A stretch of 64,000 nt of DNA from Streptomyces violascens (GTDB lineage Bacteria > Actinomycetota > Actinomycetes > Streptomycetales > Streptomycetaceae). The notes beneath the pieces were generated by a model. That model made no database searches and had not been told where the DNA came from. It saw nothing but the letters and a program-made list of their open reading frames with translations. The position numbers and the translations under genes were made by a program. The stretch covers positions 124,001 to 188,000 of the forward strand of contig NZ_BMUA01000011.1 in NCBI RefSeq assembly GCF_014649955.1, read 5' to 3'. Shown here piece by piece: positions 15,124 through 24,081 of this stretch (position 1 is its first letter; each line of letters begins with the position of its first letter).

Positions 15124-16296
15124 GTGCCCGAGCGACGGGACCGCCCCGCGCGGACGCCGAAGAAGCACTCGTGGCGCAGGCAGGCCCCCGCCGGCGCCCC
15201 GGTCCCCGCCGAGCCGGTACCCCCCGCGACCGGTCACGGGAAGGCCGTGCCCGTACCGGCAGGGAACGGAACGAGCGGCAGCATCGTGCAGTCGGCCCTG
15301 TACCGCGACGGCCGGCACATCGCCTCGCCGGGCTCCCTCGCCGAGACGTTCCGCCAGTTGCGGGAGACCCCCGAGGGCATGGCATGGATCGGCCTGCAAC
15401 GCCCGTCGGAGGCCGAACTCCTTTCCCTGGCTGCCGAGTTCGACCTGCACGAGCTGGCCGTGGAGGACGCACTGGAGGCCCACCAGCGCCCGAAGCTGGA
15501 GCGCTACGGCGAGACCCTGTTCGTGGTGCTGCGCGCGGCCCGCTACCTGGACGCCCCCGAGGAGGTGGACTTCGGCGAACTCCATGTCTTCGTGGGCCGG
15601 GACTTCGTGATCACGGTCCGCCACGGCGCGGCCCCCGATCTCTCGGCGGTCCGCCGCCGGATGGAGGCGAACCCCGAACTCCTGGCCCTCGGCCCGGAAG
15701 CGGTCCTGTACGCCATCCTCGACGCGGTGGTGGACGGGTACGCCCCGGTCGTGGCGGGCGTACAGAACGACATCGACGAGATCGAGACAGAAGTCTTCCG
15801 CGGCGACCCGGAAGTCTCCCGCCGCATCTACGAACTCTCCCGCGAAATGGTCGAGTTCCAGCGAGCGACCCGCCCCCTGGTCGGCATGCTGCACGCCCTG
15901 ATGGCGGGCTTCGCGAAGTACGGCACGGACGAGGAACTCCAGCGCTACCACCGCGACGTCGCCGACCACGTAACCCACATCAGCGAACGAGTGGACGGCT
16001 TCCGCCAGGCCCTTACCGACATCCTCACGGTGAACGCGACGCTGGTGACGCAACAACAGAACGCGGAAATGCGAGCGTTGGCGGAGGCGGGGTTCGAGCA
16101 GAACGAGGAGATCAAGAAGATCTCGTCCTGGGCGGCGATTCTGTTTGCTCCCACGCTGGTGGGAACGATCTACGGAATGAACTTCCACGAGATGCCCGAA
16201 CTCAGCTGGGGCTTCGGGTATCCGTTTGCCATTCTGCTGATGGCTGTGGTGTGCGTGAGTCTGTATTTCGTGTTCAAGCGGCGGGATTGGCTGTAG
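15124..16296 (+). CDS. corA: CorA-family magnesium/cobalt channel
   Basis: The 390-residue protein has a long cytoplasmic N-terminal domain, a stalk helix rich in charge (VQNDIDEIETEVFRGD through HISERVDGFRQALTDILTVN) and two C-terminal membrane helices. The signature YGMNF selectivity motif is at 351-353, followed by MPEL. The last residues KRRDWL are typical. It mediates Mg2+ uptake as a pentamer. GTG 15124 is preceded by GGGAGGTGA. The first 55 residues are Arg/Pro-rich and poorly conserved. Confidence 0.93.
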   Translation: MPERRDRPARTPKKHSWRRQAPAGAPVPAEPVPPATGHGKAVPVPAGNGTSGSIVQSALYRDGRHIASPGSLAETFRQLRETPEGMAWIGLQRPSEAELLSLAAEFDLHELAVEDALEAHQRPKLERYGETLFVVLRAARYLDAPEEVDFGELHVFVGRDFVITVRHGAAPDLSAVRRRMEANPELLALGPEAVLYAILDAVVDGYAPVVAGVQNDIDEIETEVFRGDPEVSRRIYELSREMVEFQRATRPLVGMLHALMAGFAKYGTDEELQRYHRDVADHVTHISERVDGFRQALTDILTVNATLVTQQQNAEMRALAEAGFEQNEEIKKISSWAAILFAPTLVGTIYGMNFHEMPELSWGFGYPFAILLMAVVCVSLYFVFKRRDWL

Positions 16297-16375
16297 CGGC
16301 AGCCATGAGAGCGGCAGTGCACGCAGATGCTGTTGACTGAGTCCGGGGGGGTACACGCGCACTAGGGGAGGACCC

Positions 16376-16640
16376 ATGGGAACCGAGAAGTGCCGCAGCG
16401 ACGGGGGAGGATCTTCCCTGCACCGCACGTACGACGTGCTACATCGAAGTCCATGAGGACGGCACGGTCACGCACGGGAACGGCCACGCCGCGTACGAGC
16501 GGGCGGTCGCCGGCAAGTCCTGCCTGTTCGCGGTGTGGCCCGGTGATGACATGCGGCTGCGCAATCCACGACGAACCTCAGCGGCTGAGGCAGGTGAGGT
16601 CGTTCGCATACCGGGCCTACCGGCGAGAGTGTTGTGCGGC
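16376..16640 (+). pseudogene. Decayed hypothetical gene, at least two frameshifts
   Basis: A good ribosome site (GGGGAGGACCC) precedes ATG 16376, but this frame stops after 26 codons. Protein-like sequence continues in the second frame (TTCYIEVHEDGTVTHGNG, then YERAVAGKSCLFAVWPG, 16431-16540) and then in a third (IHDEPQRLRQVRSFAYRAYR, about 16558-16617). The order and character suggest one small protein gene of about 85 or more codons broken by frameshifts, the first near the G-run at 16400. No function is known. The CYIEVHEDG and VRSFAYR parts look like a small streptomycete hypothetical family, recalled only from memory. Confidence 0.45.
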
Positions 16641-16704
16641 GCCAGGAGGGCGTGGGGGCGGCCCCGGCCCTCACGACAACAAGCGAATACCGCGGGGGCG
16701 GAAC

Positions 16705-17130
16705 ATGCGACGCAAAGGCCATGTCTTTGATCAGTTCGAACCGGCAGCCCGCACCACACTCGCGTTCCTGACGGATGAACTCGGCTTCGACAGGCCCCTG
16801 TTGTCGATGAACCTCCTGCGTACGCTGACCTACATCCGCGGACAGCAGAAGATCCAGGTGCACTACCACCTCGGCGGGCACGGCCTGTTCACCAACGTGA
16901 CGACCGCCTTCCAAGGAACCGAATACTCGGCGTCGTAGTCGCAGCTGGTCTTCGCGGCCGGTCTGGGACATCGCAATGCGGTGACCGTATCCGCCAACAA
17001 CCTTCGCATGATGGATAAATCGCTGGAATCACAGGCCCATTACCTGCGCCTGCTGGCGCCCACCCTGCATGATCCGGCCGCTGCGGCTGAACTCATGTGC
17101 AGGGCAGGGGCGAAGCAGTGGGTTGTGGGA
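16705..17130 (+). pseudogene. Hypothetical gene interrupted by in-frame TAG
   Basis: From ATG 16705 the frame encodes 77 residues (FDQFEPAARTTLAFLTDELGF, then LTYIRGQQKIQVHYHLGG) and stops at TAG 16936-16938. The same frame then continues as convincing protein (FAAGLGHRNAVTVSANNL, then LESQAHYLRLLAPTLHDPAA) to about 17130 without another stop. The simplest reading is one protein of about 140 residues split by an amber mutation. The frame also stays open into the methyltransferase at 17182, so the original stop may be lost too. Function unknown. Confidence 0.5.
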
Positions 17131-17181
17131 GGGGGTCTTCCGGGAGCGGGCCCGGCCCACCCGCTGTGGCAAGGTCGAGCC

Positions 17182-17847
17182 ATGTCCTTCGATCACAACG
17201 ACCACTATCACCGTCTGCTGTTGCGCCAGGTGCCGCCCTACTGCCGTACGGCATTGGACGTCGGCTGTGGGACCGGGCGGTTCGCGCGGCGGCTCGCCGG
17301 GCTCGGTATCAAGGTCGATGCGATCGATCCGTCGGAGGAGGTCATCGCGGAAGCCATCACGGAGGCGCGCAGGACGGCCACCGGGCCGACACCAGGTGTC
17401 CGCGGCCCGCGCTTCCGGCGTGCGGATGTCACCGGAGTCCAACTCCCCCGGGCGCACTACGACTTCATCTCCTGCCTCGCCAGCGTGCACCACATGCCGT
17501 TCGGCACTGTCGCCGCCTTGCGGGACGCGCTCGCGCCGGGAGGTGTCCTCGTGATCCTCGGCTGCTATCCGGAGCGGACCCCGCTCGACTGGGTCTGGAG
17601 CCTGGCGGCCGTTCCGGTCAACGCCGTTGTCAGGCTGACCGTCTTCGTGCGGGACAAGCTCGGCTCTGCCGCGGCTCATCACAAGCAGACGCAGGCACCC
17701 GTGGCCCAGCCGACCATGCCCTTGCCCCAGATCCGCCGGGAGGCCGCGGCGCTGCTGCCCGGATGCCGCATACGCAGGCTCCTCTTCTGGCGCTATCTGC
17801 TCGTCTTCCGGAAGGCGGCTGACCGTACACAAGGAGGAGGCCGCTGA
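17182..17847 (+). CDS. Class I SAM-dependent methyltransferase
   Basis: The 221-residue protein has motif I LDVGCGTGRFARRLAG, the acidic end of strand 2 (VDAIDPSEE), motif III-like FISCLASVHHM and LRDALAPGGVLVILGCY, so it is a Methyltransf_11/25-type enzyme. ATG 17182 begins MSFDHNDHYHRLLLRQVP, the common start for this group. The open frame upstream belongs to a decayed gene. The substrate is unknown; small-molecule methylation is likely. It ends 24 bp before the convergent kdpD, with a GAGGCC/GGCCTC stem at 17837-17857 between them. Confidence 0.85.
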   Translation: MSFDHNDHYHRLLLRQVPPYCRTALDVGCGTGRFARRLAGLGIKVDAIDPSEEVIAEAITEARRTATGPTPGVRGPRFRRADVTGVQLPRAHYDFISCLASVHHMPFGTVAALRDALAPGGVLVILGCYPERTPLDWVWSLAAVPVNAVVRLTVFVRDKLGSAAAHHKQTQAPVAQPTMPLPQIRREAAALLPGCRIRRLLFWRYLLVFRKAADRTQGGGR

Positions 17848-17871
17848 CCCCGGCCTCGCGTCGGGTGCCCC

Positions 17872-20412
17872 TCACATGTCCTCCGCCCCCGACCCCACCT
17901 GAGTCGGCACACACCCCAGCGCCGGCCGCAGCGTGAGCACCATCGTCATGCCCCCGCCCGGGGTGTCCTCCGCCGCCAGCGTGCCTCCTATCGCCTCGGC
18001 GAAGCCACGGGCCACCGCCAGGCCCAGGCCCACCCCCGCGCCCCGCGGGGCGTCCCCGTAGCGTTGGAACGGGGCGAAGATGCGGTCCTTCGCGGCATCG
18101 GGGACGCCGGGGCCCCGGTCCACCACGCGGACCTCGACCCGGTCGGCGATCGTGCTCGCCGAGACGAGGACGCGCTCACCCTCGGGGCTGTATTTCACCG
18201 CGTTCTCCACGATGTTGGCCATCGCCCGCTCCAGGAGGCCCGGGTCCGCGCTGACCATCGGGAGGTCCTCGGGGATGTCCAGTACGACACTGTCCTCGGG
18301 GACGCCGCCCAGGGCCATCGGCACGACCTCGTCGAGGTCCGTCTCACGCATTAGCGGGGTGACCGTGCCGGTCTGGAGGCGGGACATGTCGAGCAGGTTG
18401 CCCACGAGGTGGTCGAGGCGGTCGGCACCCTCCTCGATCCCTTCGAGCAGCTCGGCCTCGTCCGCCTCGGACCACTCCACGTCGTCCGAGCGGAGCGATG
18501 TGACGGATGCCTTGATCGAGGCCAAGGGGGTGCGCAGGTCGTGGCTCACCGCGGCGAGCAGTGCCGTACGGATGCGGTCGCCCTCCGCGTACAGCCTTGC
18601 CTGGTCGGCCTCTTCCTTCAGGCGGCGACGGTCAAGGACCACTGCCGCCTGCGCCGCGAACGCGCCCAGGACCCGGCGGTCCTCCGCGGGCAGTACGCGG
18701 CCCGACAGGGCCAGCGCCATGTGGTCGCCCACCGGCATGTCCACGTCCGCGTCCTCGGGGCGCTCCACCGGCCGGGGGCCCACGCTTGCCGAGCACGTCC
18801 AGGGAGCGACCTCGCTCGTACGCTCAAGGAGCGCCACCGATTCCATCGCGAACGTCTCCCGGACCCGCTCCAACAACGCGTCCAGACTCGTCTCGCCGCG
18901 CAGCACGCTGCCCGCCAGGAAGGACAGGATCTCCGACTCGGCGCGCAGCCGGGCCGCCTGCTGGGTGCGGCGGGCCGCGAGGTCCACGACGGAGGCGACC
19001 GACACCGCCACCGAGCCGAAGATGACGATGGCCACGATGTTGTGCGGGTCGCTGATGGTCAGACGGTGGACCGGCGGGGTGAAGTAGTAGTTCAGGAGGA
19101 GGGAGCCGACCGCCGCCGACGCCAGTGCCGGCAGGAGGCCGCCGAGGAGCGCCGCCGCCACCGTCAAGGAGAGGTAGAGCAGCATCTCGTTGGCCAGGCC
19201 CAGGTCCGTGTCGATGCCGGTCAGGAGCAGGGTGAGCAGGACGGGGCCGATCACCGCCGCCGCCCAGCCCCACATCGAGCGGGCCCGGCCCAGTCGGGCG
19301 CCGCGTGCCACCGGCAGGCCCCGGCCCTTGGCCGCCTCCTCGTGGGTGACGATGTGGACGTCGAGGTCGGGGCCCGAGTCGCGGGCCACGATCGCGCCCA
19401 CCCCGGGGCCGAACACGTACTGCCACGTGCTGCGACGGCTCGAACCCAGCACGATCTGCGTCGCGTTGACGCCGCGCGCGAAGTCGAGCAGGGCAGAGGG
19501 GACGTCGTCTCCCACCACGTGGTGGAAGGTGCCTCCGACGTCCTCGACCAGCGTGCGCTGGACCGCCAGTTCCCTGGGGGAGGCGGAGGCCAGGCTGTCG
19601 CCCCTCGCCACGTACACCGCAAGTACCTCGCCGCCCGCGCCCTTTTCTGCGAGGCGGGCGGCGCGGCGGATGAGGGTACGGCCCTCGGGTCCGCCGGTCA
19701 GGCCGACGACGATGCGTTCGCGCGAGCCCCAGATCTTGGAGACGCTGTGCTCGCTGCGGTATTCCTGGAGGTATTCGTCGACCCGGTCCGCCACCCACAG
19801 CAGCGCCAACTCCCGCAGGGCGGTGAGGTTTCCGAGCCGGAAGAAGTTGGAGCGGGCCGCATCCACCTTGTCCGGCTTGTAGATGTTGCCGTGCGCCATG
19901 CGGCGGCGCAGCGCCTGCGGTGACATGTCGACGAGCTCGACCTGGTCGGCCCGCCGCACCACCTCGTCGGGTACGGTCTCGCGCTGGCGCACTCCCGTTA
20001 TCGACTCGACGACATCGCCGAGGGATTCCAGGTGCTGGATGTTGACGGTGGAAACGACATCGATGCCCGCGTCGAGCAGTTCCTCGACGTCCTGCCAGCG
20101 CTTGACGTTGCGCGAACCCGGGATGTTGGTGTGCGCCAGCTCGTCCACGAGGGCCACGGCGGGCCGCCGCTCCAGGACCGCGTCCACGTCCATCTCGGTG
20201 AACTGCGATCCCCGGTAGGCGAGTTCACGCCGGGGAAGCTGTTCGATGCCGTGCAGCATCACCTCCGTACGCGGCCTGCCGTGGTGCTCGACCAGCGCGA
20301 CCACACAGTCCGTGCCGCGCTCCACGCGCCGGTGCGCCTCGGACAGCATCGCGTAGGTCTTGCCGACACCCGGCGCCGCGCCGAGGTAGATCCGAAGCTT
20401 GCCGCGTGCCAT
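17872..20412 (-). CDS. kdpD: KdpD osmosensitive K+ sensor histidine kinase
   Basis: The 846-residue protein has the full KdpD layout. An N-terminal ATP-binding domain carries the Walker A GAAPGVGKT (11-19) and LVDELAHTNIPGSRN. It is followed by a USP-like domain (about 235-360), four membrane helices (about 385-490), a GAF-like region, the dimerisation helix with the phospho-acceptor in AVSHDLRTPLASIK (His near 624), and HATPase N, G1 and G2 boxes. It phosphorylates KdpE when external K+ is low. It is last in the operon, 53 bp after kdpE. Confidence 0.95.
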   Translation of the reverse strand: MARGKLRIYLGAAPGVGKTYAMLSEAHRRVERGTDCVVALVEHHGRPRTEVMLHGIEQLPRRELAYRGSQFTEMDVDAVLERRPAVALVDELAHTNIPGSRNVKRWQDVEELLDAGIDVVSTVNIQHLESLGDVVESITGVRQRETVPDEVVRRADQVELVDMSPQALRRRMAHGNIYKPDKVDAARSNFFRLGNLTALRELALLWVADRVDEYLQEYRSEHSVSKIWGSRERIVVGLTGGPEGRTLIRRAARLAEKGAGGEVLAVYVARGDSLASASPRELAVQRTLVEDVGGTFHHVVGDDVPSALLDFARGVNATQIVLGSSRRSTWQYVFGPGVGAIVARDSGPDLDVHIVTHEEAAKGRGLPVARGARLGRARSMWGWAAAVIGPVLLTLLLTGIDTDLGLANEMLLYLSLTVAAALLGGLLPALASAAVGSLLLNYYFTPPVHRLTISDPHNIVAIVIFGSVAVSVASVVDLAARRTQQAARLRAESEILSFLAGSVLRGETSLDALLERVRETFAMESVALLERTSEVAPWTCSASVGPRPVERPEDADVDMPVGDHMALALSGRVLPAEDRRVLGAFAAQAAVVLDRRRLKEEADQARLYAEGDRIRTALLAAVSHDLRTPLASIKASVTSLRSDDVEWSEADEAELLEGIEEGADRLDHLVGNLLDMSRLQTGTVTPLMRETDLDEVVPMALGGVPEDSVVLDIPEDLPMVSADPGLLERAMANIVENAVKYSPEGERVLVSASTIADRVEVRVVDRGPGVPDAAKDRIFAPFQRYGDAPRGAGVGLGLAVARGFAEAIGGTLAAEDTPGGGMTMVLTLRPALGCVPTQVGSGAEDM

Positions 20413-20465
20413 GGTTGCGATCTCCGGGTACGAGGTGCACGGGGGTTACGACATCCGCGAAGGGG

Positions 20466-21149
20466 TCAGACCTCGAAGCGGTAGCCCATGCCCGGTGCCG
20501 TGATGAGGTATCGCGGATGTGAGGGGTCCGCTTCGAGTTTGCGTCTCAACTGGGCCATGTAGACCCTGAGATAGTTGCTCTGCGTACGGTAGCTGGGCCC
20601 CCACACCTCCTGCAGCAACTGGCGCTGGCTGACGAGGCGGCCACGGTTGCGGATCAGGACTTCCAGGAGGTGCCACTCGGTCGGGGTGAGCCGCACGTCG
20701 TTCCCGGCGCGCTTCGCCTTCTTCGCGAGGAGGTCGAGGGTGAACGACTTGGTGGTGACGACTCCCCCGTCGGCGCTCTTCGTGGCCGGTTCGACCCTGC
20801 GGGTCGCGACCCGCAGCCGGGCCAGGAGCTCGTCCATGCTGAACGGCTTGGTGATGTAGTCGTCCGCCCCCGAGTCGAGGGCCTCGACCTTCTCGTCGGA
20901 GGTGTTGCGCGCGGAGACCACCAGGATCGGCGCCCGGCACCAGCTCCGCAGCCGGCGCATCACCTCGATGCCGTCCATGTCGGGCAGTCCGAGATCGAGC
21001 AGGACCGCGTCCGGGGGCTGCACGGCGGCGAGCTGGAGGGCGGTGGCGCCGTCCGCCGCCGCGTCCACGTCGTATTTTCGCGCCTTCAGGTTGATCTCAA
21101 GAGCCCGTACGAGCTGTGGTTCGTCCTCCACCACCAGCACCCGGGTCAT
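20466..21149 (-). CDS. kdpE: KdpE response regulator
   Basis: This 227-residue OmpR-family regulator has a receiver domain with the acidic pair ED (8-9), phospho-acceptor Asp52 in VLLDLGLPDMDG, and KPF. The winged-helix output domain runs from LTPTEWHLLEVL to YLITAPGMGYRFEV. It activates the kdpFABC operon. It sits between kdpC (112 bp upstream) and kdpD; the order E before D is usual in actinobacteria. Confidence 0.95.
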   Translation of the reverse strand: MTRVLVVEDEPQLVRALEINLKARKYDVDAAADGATALQLAAVQPPDAVLLDLGLPDMDGIEVMRRLRSWCRAPILVVSARNTSDEKVEALDSGADDYITKPFSMDELLARLRVATRRVEPATKSADGGVVTTKSFTLDLLAKKAKRAGNDVRLTPTEWHLLEVLIRNRGRLVSQRQLLQEVWGPSYRTQSNYLRVYMAQLRRKLEADPSHPRYLITAPGMGYRFEV

Positions 21150-21202
21150 CGGCGTGCCGCCTTCCTGTTGTGCGCGGTCTTCATGACGCTGCCTGGCGGT
21201 GC

Positions 21203-21242
21203 GGGAGCCGGAGCCCGGAGGTCCTCCGGGGCCGGGGCTCCC
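21203..21242 (-). terminator. Stem-loop between kdpC and kdpE
   Basis: GGGAGCC (21203-21209) and GGCTCCC (21236-21242) close a GC-rich stem that continues inward through GGAGCCCGGAG and CTCCGGGGCC with a tight loop. It lies 20 bp after the kdpC stop. It probably reduces read-through from the pump genes into the kdpED genes, or protects the 3' end of the kdpFABC message. No T-run is present. Confidence 0.6.
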
Positions 21243-21261
21243 GCCCGCCGTCGTAAGTGGC

Positions 21262-21936
21262 TCACTTCTGCGTGAGTTCCTTGAGTGCGATGTTCAGCTT
21301 GAGGACGCTGACGCCCGGCTCGCCCATGAAGCCGAGGATCCGGCCGCTGGTGTTGTCGGTGACGAGCTTCTCGACCTGCTTGACGTCGAGGTGGTTCCGC
21401 TCGGCGACCCGGTGGACCTGGATCTTGGCGTACGCCGGGGAGATCTGCGGGTCGAGGCCCGAGCCGGAGGAGGTGACCGCGTCGGCGGGCACATCGGCCG
21501 GGTTCACCTGGTAGCCGGCCGTCGAGTTGTCCTTGACGACGGCGTCCTTGGCGTCCTTGACCTGCTTGATCAGCTTCTCGTTGTCGCCGGAGAGGTTGGT
21601 CGCACCGGAGATGATCAGCTGGTACTGGGTGTTGAGGGTGTTCGTGCCGAGCCCGTTGGAGGGGCGCGGCTGGAACCACTTGAGGTCCGGCTGCGCGGCC
21701 TCGTCGGCGTTGTTCGGGTCCTTCTTCGGGAGGTTGTACGTCTGCCCGATGAGCTCGGAACCAACGACCTTCCCGCCGGACTTGATCTCGGACCCGTTGG
21801 CCTTGTCGCTGAAGGCCACCTGCGCGATGCCGGTCACCACGAGCGGGTAGATCACGCCGCAGACGATGGTCAGGACCAGGAGGGCGCGCAGGCCCGCGCC
21901 GAGCAACCGGGCTGTGTTTCCAACAGAGTTGTTCAT
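21262..21936 (-). CDS. kdpC: KdpC, K+-transporting ATPase small subunit
   Basis: The 224-residue protein has one N-terminal membrane helix (LLGAGLRALLVLTIVCGVIY, about 10-35) and a periplasmic domain with conserved blocks: SELIGQTY, FQPRPSNG, TSSGSGLDPQISPAYA, VHRVAERNHLD and NIALKEL at the end. It stabilises the KdpFABC complex. It begins six bases after the kdpB stop, so the two are probably translationally coupled. Confidence 0.95.
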   Translation of the reverse strand: MNNSVGNTARLLGAGLRALLVLTIVCGVIYPLVVTGIAQVAFSDKANGSEIKSGGKVVGSELIGQTYNLPKKDPNNADEAAQPDLKWFQPRPSNGLGTNTLNTQYQLIISGATNLSGDNEKLIKQVKDAKDAVVKDNSTAGYQVNPADVPADAVTSSGSGLDPQISPAYAKIQVHRVAERNHLDVKQVEKLVTDNTSGRILGFMGEPGVSVLKLNIALKELTQK

Positions 21937-21942
21937 CTTGGG

Positions 21943-24081
21943 TCAGCCGATTCCGGGGATGAGGGAGATGAGCAGGTCGATGATCTTGATGCCGATGAAC
22001 GGGGCGACCAGACCGCCCAGGCCGTAGATGCCGAGGTTGCGGCGGAGCATCTTGTCGGCGCTGGTCGGCTTGTACTGCACGCCCTTCAGGGCCAGCGGTA
22101 CGAGGGCGATGATGATGAGCGCGTTGAAGACGACCGCGGACAGGATGGCCGACTCGGGGCTGTGCAGGCTCATGATGTTGAGCTTGTCCAGGCCCGGGTA
22201 GACGACCGCGAACATCGCCGGGATGATCGCGAAGTACTTCGCGACGTCGTTGGCGATCGAGAACGTGGTCAACGCGCCCCGGGTGATGAGGAGTTGCTTG
22301 CCGATCTCGACGATCTCGATGAGCTTGGTCGGGTTCGAGTCGAGGTCGACCATGTTGCCGGCCTCCTTCGCGGCCGACGTGCCGGTGTTCATCGCGACAC
22401 CGACATCGGCCTGGGCGAGCGCCGGGGCGTCGTTGGTGCCGTCACCGGTCATCGCGACCAGCTTGCCGCCGGCCTGCTCGCGCTTGATGAGCGCCATCTT
22501 GTCCTCGGGAGTGGCCTCCGCGAGGAAGTCGTCCACCCCGGCCTCTTCGGCGATCGCCTTCGCGGTCAGCGGGTTGTCACCCGTGATCATGACCGTCTTG
22601 ATGCCCATCCGGCGCAGCTCGTCGAACCGCTCCCTCATGCCCTCCTTGACGACGTCCTTGAGGTGGATGACACCGAGGACACGCGCCCCGTCCGCGTCTT
22701 CCACAGCCACAAGCAGCGGCGTGCCACCAGCCTCGGAAATCCGGTCGGTGAGCGCCTGGGCGTCCTGTGCAACACTGCCGCCCTGCTCCTTGACCCATGT
22801 GACCACCGAACCGGCCGCACCCTTGCGGACCTTGCGTCCGTCCACGTCCACGCCCGACATGCGGGTCTGGGCGGTGAAGGCCACCCACTCCGCGCCGGTC
22901 AGCTCGCCCTGGTGACGCTCGCGAAGGCCGTACTTCTCCTTCGCGAGGACCACGATCGAGCGGCCCTCGGGCGTCTCGTCCGAGAGGGACGAGAGCTGGG
23001 CGGCATCGGCGACCTCGGCCTCGGTCGTGCCCTTGACCGGCACGAACTCGGAGGCCTGACGGTTGCCCAGGGTGATGGTGCCGGTCTTGTCGAGCAGCAG
23101 CGTCGACACGTCACCGGCGGCCTCGACCGCCCTGCCGGACATGGCCAGTACGTTGCGCTGGACCAGGCGGTCCATGCCCGCGATGCCGATCGCGGAGAGC
23201 AGCGCGCCGATGGTGGTCGGGATCAGACAGACCAGGAGCGCGGCAAGGACGATCATGGACTGCTCGGCCTTCGCGTACATCGCGAAGGGCTGCAACGTCA
23301 CCACGGCCAGCAGGAAGACGATCGTCAGCGAGGCGAGCAGGATGTTGAGGGCGATCTCGTTCGGGGTCTTCTGCCTCGCCGCGCCCTCGACCAGGTTGAT
23401 CATCCGGTCGATGAACGTCTCGCCCGGCTTCGTCGTGATCTTGATGACGACGCGGTCGGAGAGCACCTTCGTGCCGCCGGTGACCGCCGAGCGGTCACCG
23501 CCCGACTCCCGGATCACCGGGGCCGATTCACCCGTGATGGCCGACTCGTCGACGGATGCGACACCCTCGACGACGTCACCGTCGCCGGGGATGATGTCGC
23601 CCGCCTCGCAGACGACCAGGTCGCCGATCTTCAGCTCGGTGCCGGGGACCTGTTCCTCGGCACTCCCGTTCAGGCGGCGGGCGACGGTGTCGGTCTTGGC
23701 CTTGCGCAGGGTGTCGGCCTGCGCCTTGCCGCGGCCCTCGGCGACGGCCTCCGCCAGGTTGGCGAAGATCGTGGTCAGCCACAGCCACGCGGCGATCGCC
23801 CAGCCGAACCAGTCCCCCGGGCTCTTGATGGCCAGGACCGTGGTGAGTACGGATCCGATCTCGACCACGAACATGACCGGAGACTTGATCATGATGCGCG
23901 GGTCGAGCTTCCTGACCGCGTCCGGGAAGGACTTGACCAGCTGCTTCGGGTCGAACATGCCGCCCCCGACCCGTCCGGCATCGGGCTTGTGCCCGCTGGG
24001 GAGGTCGCTGTGGGGAGCGCGCGTGGGTGTTGCGGTGGACATGGAGCCGGGCTCCTCAGACTTCTTCGTGTCGGTGGTCAT
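21943..24081 (-). CDS. kdpB: KdpB, K+-transporting P-type ATPase catalytic subunit
   Basis: The 712-residue ATPase has the phosphorylation motif DKTGT (Asp331), the actuator motif TGES (183-186), TGDGTNDAPALAQADVG in the P domain, and the KdpB-specific membrane helix with SIANDVAKYFAIIPAMF. The first 40 residues are a variable hydrophilic extension. The start codon overlaps the kdpA stop by four bases (ATGA, 24081-24078). It couples ATP hydrolysis to K+ import through KdpA. Confidence 0.96.
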   Translation of the reverse strand: MTTDTKKSEEPGSMSTATPTRAPHSDLPSGHKPDAGRVGGGMFDPKQLVKSFPDAVRKLDPRIMIKSPVMFVVEIGSVLTTVLAIKSPGDWFGWAIAAWLWLTTIFANLAEAVAEGRGKAQADTLRKAKTDTVARRLNGSAEEQVPGTELKIGDLVVCEAGDIIPGDGDVVEGVASVDESAITGESAPVIRESGGDRSAVTGGTKVLSDRVVIKITTKPGETFIDRMINLVEGAARQKTPNEIALNILLASLTIVFLLAVVTLQPFAMYAKAEQSMIVLAALLVCLIPTTIGALLSAIGIAGMDRLVQRNVLAMSGRAVEAAGDVSTLLLDKTGTITLGNRQASEFVPVKGTTEAEVADAAQLSSLSDETPEGRSIVVLAKEKYGLRERHQGELTGAEWVAFTAQTRMSGVDVDGRKVRKGAAGSVVTWVKEQGGSVAQDAQALTDRISEAGGTPLLVAVEDADGARVLGVIHLKDVVKEGMRERFDELRRMGIKTVMITGDNPLTAKAIAEEAGVDDFLAEATPEDKMALIKREQAGGKLVAMTGDGTNDAPALAQADVGVAMNTGTSAAKEAGNMVDLDSNPTKLIEIVEIGKQLLITRGALTTFSIANDVAKYFAIIPAMFAVVYPGLDKLNIMSLHSPESAILSAVVFNALIIIALVPLALKGVQYKPTSADKMLRRNLGIYGLGGLVAPFIGIKIIDLLISLIPGIG

